DNA of 10,170 bases from a bacterium (GTDB taxonomy: Bacteria; Desulfobacterota; GWC2-55-46). The notes beneath the pieces were generated by a model that was not told where the DNA came from, searched no databases, and saw only the letters and a list, made by a program, of their open reading frames with translations. Below are positions 1 to 4,807 of the stretch, piece by piece. The DNA lies in assembly GCA_004298725.1 (NCBI GenBank), contig SCQA01000242.1:1-10170 (forward strand), written 5' to 3'. The number at the start of each line of letters is the position of its first letter. Within the stretch, counting starts at the first letter, position 1. The translations under genes were made by a program, and so were the position numbers.

Positions 1-13
1 GCTCTTCCGATCT
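1..13. other. Illumina adapter remnant
   Basis: The first 13 bases, GCTCTTCCGATCT, are identical to the 3' end shared by the standard Illumina TruSeq adapters. They sit exactly at the window edge, where untrimmed adapter is expected at a contig end. They should not be read as genome or translated. The first genomic base is probably 14. Confidence 0.88.
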
Positions 14-88
14 CGCCTTGCCGGTGAAACAAGGGAGATTAAAAAAGGTCTTTATTACCCTGCGCTTTCAAAATGGGTGGAGCTTTAG
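14..88 (+). CDS. C-terminal tail of an unidentified upstream gene (5' truncated)
   Basis: The frame starting at base 14 is open and ends with TAG at 86-88. It gives a natural-looking protein tail that finishes YYPALSKWVEL. The stop lies one base before the arfB ATG at 90, and the arfB Shine-Dalgarno sequence (GGTGGAG, 76-82) lies inside this tail. That is the arrangement of two translationally coupled genes in one operon. The rest of the gene is off the window, and about 24 codons are too few to identify a family. The same bases in the arfB frame would only give a spurious N-terminal extension of arfB from a TTG at 18. Confidence 0.6.
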   Translation, partial: RLAGETREIKKGLYYPALSKWVEL

Positions 89-89
89 C

Positions 90-512
90 ATGATACGCGT
101 AAACAATAAAATAATAATTGATGAAAAAGACATTCAGGAAGAATTTTTTACGTCCGGAGGCCCGGGCGGCCAGAACGTAAATAAGCTTGCCACTGCCGTG
201 CGCTTGCGTTTTGACGCGCTTCAATCAAAGGGGCTTCGGCCTGACGTTAAGGAAAGGCTTTTGCGTTTGGCCGGGGGTTCTGCTACGTCTGAAGGTGTCG
301 TCGTTGTCGTTTCGCGGCGCTTTCGCACGCAGGAGAGAAACCGCGAGGACGCGCTTTTTAAACTTAAAGAGCTGATCCTTTCGGCTGTAACGCCGCCTAA
401 AAAACGCGTTAAGACCGGCGCGACCCGCGCCTCGCGTGAAAAAAGGCTTTCATCCAAGCGCATACGCTCTTTTGCCAAAAACAAACGCCGGAAAGTGGAC
501 GGCGAAGACTAA
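90..512 (+). CDS. arfB: peptidyl-tRNA hydrolase ArfB (ribosome rescue factor)
   Basis: This 140-residue protein has the release-factor motif SGGPGGQNVNK, with GGQ at residues 26-28. The GGQ loop enters the peptidyl-transferase centre and hydrolyses peptidyl-tRNA. The protein lacks the stop-codon-reading domains of RF1 and RF2. It ends in a basic tail (about residues 108-136, rich in K and R, with TRAS and KRRKV blocks). In ArfB (YaeJ) such a tail occupies the empty mRNA channel of ribosomes stalled without a stop codon. The length equals that of E. coli ArfB. I chose the ATG at 90 because it has a good Shine-Dalgarno sequence (GGTGGAG) about 7 bases upstream and gives the family length; the longer TTG start at 18 runs into adapter and an upstream gene. 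It probably shares a transcript with the truncated gene before it. Confidence 0.93.
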   Translation: MIRVNNKIIIDEKDIQEEFFTSGGPGGQNVNKLATAVRLRFDALQSKGLRPDVKERLLRLAGGSATSEGVVVVVSRRFRTQERNREDALFKLKELILSAVTPPKKRVKTGATRASREKRLSSKRIRSFAKNKRRKVDGED

Positions 513-537
513 AAAATTATTCTTTGTCTTCCTTTTT
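504..537 (+). terminator. possible weak terminator after arfB
   Basis: GAAGAC (504-509) can pair with GTCTTC (526-531), with three further A-T pairs inside after a bulged T. A run of five T follows (533-537). The left arm overlaps the last arfB codons and the loop holds its stop codon. The stem is short and AT-rich, so this is only a candidate. Confidence 0.35.
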
Positions 538-575
538 CAGCTTTTTCCCTAATGCCGCGCATTAGGAGTTTCCTC

Positions 576-604
576 TTGACGGCGCGGCGCATGGACTTTA
601 TTCT
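576..604 (+). promoter_or_regulatory. candidate sigma-70-type promoter
   Basis: TTGACG (576-581) and TATTCT (599-604) are separated by exactly 17 bases. The -35 box matches consensus at five of six positions and the -10 box at four. It would start a transcript near 611 running toward the tRNA gene, with a leader of more than 200 bases, or a short RNA in the gene-free stretch. Confidence 0.35.
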
Positions 605-771
605 TGTCATACGGCATAAATTGCTTGCGAATGCCTTTTGTTTTTGTTATTTGTATATGTCATGGTTTTACGTGCCGGGTTTGTTGCGCGGCGTATGCTA
701 ACGGTAAACGTCGGTTCATTTTTTGCCGTGACTCGTTTTGCGGTTTTTTGATGTTTGTATTTTGCGTTTGG

Positions 772-800
772 TTAGGCAGTGTTGCGTAAGCGCGTATAAC
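772..800 (+). promoter_or_regulatory. candidate promoter for tRNA-Ala
   Basis: TATAAC (795-800) is a good -10 box and places a start site near 807, about 19 bases before the mature tRNA end. A weak -35 box, TTAGGC (772-777), is 17 bases upstream. The short leader fits a tRNA promoter, but the -35 match is poor. Confidence 0.4.
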
Positions 801-825
801 ATAACCGTTGTATGCCGTATAGCTT

Positions 826-901
826 GGGGGGTTAGCTCAGATGGGAGAGCGGCTGGTTCGCAATCAGCAGGCCACCGGTTCGATCCCGGTACCCTCCACC
901 A
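826..901 (+). tRNA. tRNA-Ala (anticodon CGC)
   Basis: The 76 bases fold into a complete cloverleaf. The acceptor stem pairs GGGGGGT with ACCCTCC. The D arm is GCTC/GAGC. The anticodon stem is GCTGG/TCAGC around the loop TTCGCAA. The variable region is AGGCC, and the T arm is ACCGG/CCGGT around TTCGATC. The anticodon CGC reads the alanine codon GCG. The third acceptor pair is G-U (G3:U70), the main identity signal for alanyl-tRNA synthetase, and supports Ala independently. The 3' CCA is encoded (899-901). CGC is a specialised alanine isoacceptor; most bacteria rely on GGC and UGC, so other alanine tRNAs are expected elsewhere. The gene stands alone and is followed at once by a strong terminator. 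Confidence 0.95.
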
Positions 902-907
902 GAATTC

Positions 908-943
908 AAAAGGGGCTACAGTTCACACTGTAGCCCCTTTTTT
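908..943. terminator. bidirectional terminator shared by tRNA-Ala and uup
   Basis: A perfect 15-bp stem (908-922 with 927-941, core GGGGCTACAGT) has a 4-base loop, TCAC. It is flanked by an A run on the left and six T on the right (938-943), so it can end transcripts arriving from either side; the signal looks stronger for the tRNA direction. The right arm lies inside the uup coding sequence and the uup stop codon (923-925) falls in the loop. Confidence 0.9.
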
Positions 944-2803
944 AGCCTCAAGCTCTTCCCATCTTGAGTAAGAATCAGCAAGTTCGGCTTCCACCACGTC
1001 CATCCGCGCCTTTGCCTCGGACATTTTTTCGATTTGCTTGAAGAAGTTCGGGTCAGCCATTTTTTCAAATAATTGATGTTGTTCCGCTTCAAGCGCTTCT
1101 ATTCTCGCGGGTAAATCGTTAAGTTCGCGCTCTTCCTTCCAGCTCATCTTTGCCTTGTCTTTTTTCGTTTTTTCTTGTTTTTGTTTCTTTTCGTTCTTTT
1201 CTTCGGATGCTTTCGGCTTTTGGCGGAGCCAATCGTCATACCCGCCGATATATTCGTTAAGGCCGCCCTTTTCAAATACCAGCGTGCTCGTGGCAATGTT
1301 ATTCAGAAATGCCCTGTCATGGCTTACGAGCAGTACAGTACCCTGATAGTCGAGAAGAAGCTCTTCGAGAAGGTCAAGTGTTTCGCTGTCAAGGTCGTTA
1401 GTCGGCTCGTCCATAACAAGCACGTTCGACGGTTTCGTAAACAGTTTAGCTAAAAGAAGCCGGTTCCTCTCTCCGCCGGAGAGCACTTTCACCGGAGTCC
1501 GCGCGCGGGAAGGGGAGAAGAGAAAATCTTGAAGGTAGCCGATGATATGGCGGGGTTTACCGTCTATTATTATCTGGTCGTTGCCGTCGCCGATGTTGTC
1601 TTGAACCGTGCGTTCCTCGTCGAGTACGGCCCTGTGCTGGTCGAAATAAGCCACTTCAAGGCGTGTTCCCAAGCGTACGCTACCTTTCACCGGATTAAGT
1701 TTTCCGAGCAGGAGCTTTAAAAGCGTGCTTTTGCCCGAGCCGTTGGGGCCGATTATGCCGACTTTGTCGCCTCTTATTATAGTTGTTGAGAAGTCTTTTA
1801 TAATAGAGTTGCCGTTGTCATACGAGTAGCTTAAATTCTTGGCTTCAATGACGAGTTTGCCTGAAAGCTCCGCCTCCTGAAGTTTCATCTTGGCGTTGCC
1901 TTCGAGTTCCCTTCTGTCTCTGCGTTCCTTTCTCATTTCCATCAATGCCCTGACCCTGCCTTCGTTTCTTGTTCTGCGGGCCTTGACGCCTTGGCGAATC
2001 CATGTTTCTTCTTCGGAAAGTTTTTTGTCAAACAGGGCGTTTTGCTGGGCCTCGGAACTCAGGAGCGCCTCTTTGCGCTCAAGGTAAGTTCTGTAGTCGC
2101 ACTGCCAGCTTGTAAGCTTGCCTCTGTCAAGCTCTATAATGCGCGTGGCAAGCTTTTGCAGGAGCATACGGTCGTGAGTCACGAAGAGGAGAGTGCCTCT
2201 GTAAGTGATGAGGAACTCCTCAAGCCAATTGATGGACTCTATGTCAAGGTGGTTAGTGGGTTCGTCCAATAAGAGCAGGTCTGGGCTGGAGACAAGCGCC
2301 CTTGCGAGGAGTACGCGCCTTTTGTAGCCGCCGGAGAGCGCGGAAAAATCCGTATCAGCCGGCAATTTAAGCATGGATATAACGGTTTCCACCATCTGGC
2401 TTGCCTGCCAGCCGCCCTTTGTGTCAAGCTCGTGGTGTATCCGCTCAAACTCGGCTAAGGCTTTTTCGTTGCCTTCGCCAAGCGTCCGGCTTACGTTGTG
2501 GTACTCGGCGAGAAGTTTATAAATATCTCCGAGTCCGCTACCGATTACATCGAAGACAGTGCCTGTAAGGTTTTGCGAAACTTCTTGCGTCAACCTCGTA
2601 ACTTTCAGCCCTTGTTGTGTCGTAATTTCGCCGCCATCTGGTTTAACCTCGCCGCTTACCACCTTCATGAGGGTAGATTTTCCGGCTCCGTTACGCCCCA
2701 CAAGGCAAACCCGCTCGCCCCTTTCTATCTGAAGGTCGACTCCGTCTATCAGCAGAGGACTGCCGAACCCTATGGTTATGCGTCTCAAGTTTATTAAAGC
2801 CAT
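923..2803 (-). CDS. uup: ABC-F ATPase Uup
   Basis: This 626-residue soluble ATPase has two ABC domains in one chain and no membrane segments, as in the ABC-F family that acts on ribosomes. The first domain has Walker A GRNGAGKST (36-44), signature LSGGYKRR (about 156) and Walker B LLLLDEPTNHLD. The second has GPNGSGKST (about 351), LSGGERNRLLLAKLF (about 440) and VLVMDEPTNDLD. The linker carries WIRQGVKARRTRNEGRVRAL, and the C-terminal 105 or so residues are a charged, Lys/Glu-rich coiled coil. Both are typical of Uup, and the length is close to E. coli Uup (635). Uup is linked to ribosome quality control or assembly and to lower tandem-repeat deletion; its exact role is unsettled. I chose the ATG at 2803 because GGAAGGGG lies just upstream and homologues start here; an open extension to 2917 crosses the promoter. 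The last codons overlap a terminator hairpin. Confidence 0.93.
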   Translation of the reverse strand: MALINLRRITIGFGSPLLIDGVDLQIERGERVCLVGRNGAGKSTLMKVVSGEVKPDGGEITTQQGLKVTRLTQEVSQNLTGTVFDVIGSGLGDIYKLLAEYHNVSRTLGEGNEKALAEFERIHHELDTKGGWQASQMVETVISMLKLPADTDFSALSGGYKRRVLLARALVSSPDLLLLDEPTNHLDIESINWLEEFLITYRGTLLFVTHDRMLLQKLATRIIELDRGKLTSWQCDYRTYLERKEALLSSEAQQNALFDKKLSEEETWIRQGVKARRTRNEGRVRALMEMRKERRDRRELEGNAKMKLQEAELSGKLVIEAKNLSYSYDNGNSIIKDFSTTIIRGDKVGIIGPNGSGKSTLLKLLLGKLNPVKGSVRLGTRLEVAYFDQHRAVLDEERTVQDNIGDGNDQIIIDGKPRHIIGYLQDFLFSPSRARTPVKVLSGGERNRLLLAKLFTKPSNVLVMDEPTNDLDSETLDLLEELLLDYQGTVLLVSHDRAFLNNIATSTLVFEKGGLNEYIGGYDDWLRQKPKASEEKNEKKQKQEKTKKDKAKMSWKEERELNDLPARIEALEAEQHQLFEKMADPNFFKQIEKMSEAKARMDVVEAELADSYSRWEELEAKKGATV

Positions 2804-2830
2804 CTTGCCCCTTCCGAGAAAAAAATTAGT

Positions 2831-2839
2831 TTTATAGCA
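2831..2839 (-). promoter_or_regulatory. extended -10 promoter for uup
   Basis: On the minus strand the bases read TGCTATAAA, an extended -10 element (TG-N-TATAAA). The start site would be near 2824, giving a leader of about 20 bases that carries the GGAAGGGG ribosome binding site. No good -35 box is visible, which extended -10 promoters can tolerate. Confidence 0.5.
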
Positions 2840-2869
2840 TAACATAATATAAAGAGAATTGTTAATAGA

Positions 2870-2898
2870 TTGACCAAATTGAGCCGTTATTGTATAAT
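2870..2898 (+). promoter_or_regulatory. sigma-70-type promoter for prfC
   Basis: TTGACC (2870-2875) and a perfect TATAAT (2893-2898) are separated by 17 bases. This is the best promoter match in the window. Transcription would start near 2905, about 65 bases before the prfC start codon. Confidence 0.75.
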
Positions 2899-2907
2899 TA
2901 AAAGTTA

Positions 2908-2964
2908 ATGGAAGCAATTGATGAGGTTATTTTCAGAGAAGATATCGGCACAAAAGGCGGTTAG
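2908..2964 (+). CDS. possible 18-residue leader ORF upstream of prfC
   Basis: ATG at 2908 opens a short frame encoding MEAIDEVIFREDIGTKGG, closed by TAG at 2962-2964, five bases before the prfC ATG. The predicted transcript start (about 2905) leaves only about three bases before this ATG, so it could be translated only as a leaderless message; no Shine-Dalgarno sequence precedes it. It is in a different frame from prfC, and TAG at 2967-2969 bars read-through into prfC. It may be chance. Confidence 0.25.
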   Translation: MEAIDEVIFREDIGTKGG

Positions 2965-2969
2965 TTTAG

Positions 2970-4613
2970 ATGAGCAAGTTTGAGAAAGAAGTAAATCGCA
3001 GGCGCACGTTCGCAATAATAAGTCACCCGGACGCCGGTAAAACCACGCTTACGGAAAAATTGCTCCTCTTCGGCGGCGCGATACAAATGGCCGGCGCGGT
3101 TAAGGCGCGTAAATCTTCCAGACACGCCACAAGCGACTGGATGGCCATAGAGAAGGAACGCGGCATCTCGGTAACTACTTCCGTGATGAAGTTTAATTAC
3201 AGGGATTATGAGATAAACCTGCTGGATACTCCGGGGCATCAGGACTTTTCAGAGGATACCTACAGGGTGCTCACAGCCGTTGACAGCGCCCTTATGGTAA
3301 TAGACAGCGCCAAGGGAGTAGAGGCGCAGACCGAAAAACTTATGGCGGTTTGCCGCATGAGAAATACCCCCATTATAACGTTCATCAACAAGCTTGACCG
3401 CGAAGGGCTTTCCCCGCTTGACCTTATGCACGATATTGAAGACAAATTACAGATAGAGTGCGCGCCGCTTTCATGGCCCATAGGCTCAGGCAAGGGTTTC
3501 AAGGGCGTATATAATATTTATAAAAAGGAATTGAACCTCTTTACCCCGGGACAAGAGAAGAGGGGGCAGGACATAGTTACCATAACAGACATTAACGACC
3601 CTAAACTTGATGAGTTGCTTGGCAGGCAGGCTGATGAGTTAAGGGAAGATATAGAATTGTTAAAGGGCGCGGCAAGCCCTTTTGAGTATGACCATTACAT
3701 GAAGGGGAACCAGACTCCGGTATTTTTCGGAAGCGCGATAAACAACTTTGGCGTTAAGGAGCTTCTTGACGCTTTTGTCGAGATGGCGCCTTGCCCTATG
3801 CCAAGGGCCGCCGTAACATCGGAAGCTCAACCGGAAAGGCAAACCGGCCTGACCGGCATGGTCGGCACTACCGGTACGAGGGAAGTTTCCCCGTACGAAG
3901 ATGCGTTCTCCGGGTTTGCTTTCAAAATACAGGCCAACATGGACCCGTCGCACAGAGACAGAATTGCTTTTGTAAGGATATGCTCTGGGAAATTCACAAG
4001 GGGTATGAGAGTAATTCATCATAGAACAGGCAAAGAGATAGCCCTTGCCAACGCCACTATTTTCATGGCGCAGGACAGGGTGCATGTGGAAGAGGCATAC
4101 CCCGGCGACATCATAGGCATACATAACCACGGCACTATAAAAATAGGCGATACGTTTACGGAAAAGGAGCCTCTGAAGTTCACGGGTATTCCGAACTTCG
4201 CGCCGGAGCACTTCAAAAGAGTTTTGCTGAAAAATCCGCTGAAGGTTAAACAGCTTCAGAAAGGGCTTGAACAGCTTACGGAAGAAGGCGCTGTGCAGGT
4301 ATTCAGGCCCTGCACGAGTAACGATTATATATTGGGGGCTATCGGCGCGTTGCAGTCCGACGTGACTATGGCAAGGCTTAAAGACGAATACGGCGTTGAT
4401 GCCGTTTACGAAGCTACCGGAGTGGCAAGGGCGCGCTGGATAAGCTCAGGCGACAAGAAAAAACTTAACGAGTTCGAGAAGGACAATATGTCAAGGCTTG
4501 CCTATGATTCGGAGGGAAACCTCGCGTTCCTTGCTCCGAGCGAGTGGCAACTTAATTACGTGATCGAGCAATGGCCGGATATAAACTTTCATAAAACACA
4601 AGAGCATAATTAA
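2970..4613 (+). CDS. prfC: peptide chain release factor 3 (RF3)
   Basis: RF3 is a translational GTPase that ejects RF1 or RF2 from the ribosome after peptide release. The GTPase motifs are in order: P-loop HPDAGKTT (19-26), switch I region ERGISVTTS (63-71), DTPGH (86-90) and NKLD (140-143). After the G domain come the RF3 blocks FKIQANMDPSHRDRIAF, EEAYPGDIIGIHNHGTI, FTGIPNFAPEHF and EEGAVQVFRP, with an ending close to that of E. coli RF3. The protein has 547 residues against about 529 in E. coli. Much of the excess is a Gly/Thr-rich insertion at about residues 280-305, in the linker between the G domain and domain II. The ATG at 2970 follows a stop directly (TAG 2967-2969), so no longer start exists in frame; its ribosome binding site is weak (GGCGG, about 10 bases upstream). 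Confidence 0.96.
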   Translation: MSKFEKEVNRRRTFAIISHPDAGKTTLTEKLLLFGGAIQMAGAVKARKSSRHATSDWMAIEKERGISVTTSVMKFNYRDYEINLLDTPGHQDFSEDTYRVLTAVDSALMVIDSAKGVEAQTEKLMAVCRMRNTPIITFINKLDREGLSPLDLMHDIEDKLQIECAPLSWPIGSGKGFKGVYNIYKKELNLFTPGQEKRGQDIVTITDINDPKLDELLGRQADELREDIELLKGAASPFEYDHYMKGNQTPVFFGSAINNFGVKELLDAFVEMAPCPMPRAAVTSEAQPERQTGLTGMVGTTGTREVSPYEDAFSGFAFKIQANMDPSHRDRIAFVRICSGKFTRGMRVIHHRTGKEIALANATIFMAQDRVHVEEAYPGDIIGIHNHGTIKIGDTFTEKEPLKFTGIPNFAPEHFKRVLLKNPLKVKQLQKGLEQLTEEGAVQVFRPCTSNDYILGAIGALQSDVTMARLKDEYGVDAVYEATGVARARWISSGDKKKLNEFEKDNMSRLAYDSEGNLAFLAPSEWQLNYVIEQWPDINFHKTQEHN

Positions 4614-4700
4614 CGTATATTGAAAGAAGAAGCTTTGACCGCGTTAATTCAGTGCAGTTGCTTCGTTTGGCAAAATAGCAGTTATTGCAACGTAATAATA

Positions 4701-4719
4701 TTAAAAAGCCCGCTTTTTT
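4701..4719 (+). terminator. possible minor terminator after prfC
   Basis: AAAAAG (4703-4708) can pair with CTTTTT (4713-4718) around CCCG. The stem is short and mostly A-T. It may be a first weak stop ahead of the strong hairpin at 4756-4796. Confidence 0.3.
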
Positions 4720-4755
4720 AAATTGCTAAAACGCCGGAGAACGGAAACGATAAAT

Positions 4756-4796
4756 AAACAACGGCCTCGCGGCTTATGCCGCGAGGCCGTTGTTTT
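4756..4796. terminator. bidirectional terminator between prfC and the MCP gene
   Basis: A perfect 18-bp stem (4756-4773 with 4778-4795, core ACGGCCTCGCGGC) encloses the loop TTAT. It has A-rich and T-rich ends on the two sides. It lies between two converging genes, 11 bases past the MCP stop codon, and should end both transcripts. Confidence 0.9.
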
Positions 4797-4807
4797 AGCG
4801 GCACTTG

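Larger units (their letters stand above)
513..825. other. gene-free stretch between arfB and tRNA-Ala
   Basis: I see no convincing gene in these 313 bases. They are T- and G-rich. The only long open frame (604-789) starts at TTG, lacks a ribosome binding site and would encode an odd Cys- and Phe-rich peptide. A perfect 8-bp hairpin, CCTAATGC-CGC-GCATTAGG, lies at 548-566, but no T run follows it. Two candidate promoters pointing right are listed separately. The stretch may be the leader of the tRNA transcript or may hold a small RNA. Confidence 0.5.

Noticed and set aside
18..89. N-terminal extension of arfB from TTG at 18
   Set aside because: The start is only five bases past adapter sequence, another frame here encodes a natural gene end, and the ATG at 90 has a good ribosome binding site and gives the family length.
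604..789. 61-codon plus-strand frame before the tRNA
   Set aside because: TTG start, no Shine-Dalgarno sequence, and an unusual Cys/Phe-rich composition expected from T/G-rich non-coding DNA.
952..964. GCTCTTCCCATCT, one base different from the Illumina adapter at 1-13
   Set aside because: It lies in frame in the uup coding sequence and encodes the expected C-terminal R-W-E-E-L segment, so the resemblance is chance.
2804..2917. N-terminal extension of uup beyond the ATG at 2803
   Set aside because: It would translate the promoter region, is unlike Uup homologues, and lies upstream of a strong ribosome binding site.
3660..4211. 183-codon minus-strand frame inside prfC
   Set aside because: It is antisense to conserved RF3 domains and has no recognisable motif.
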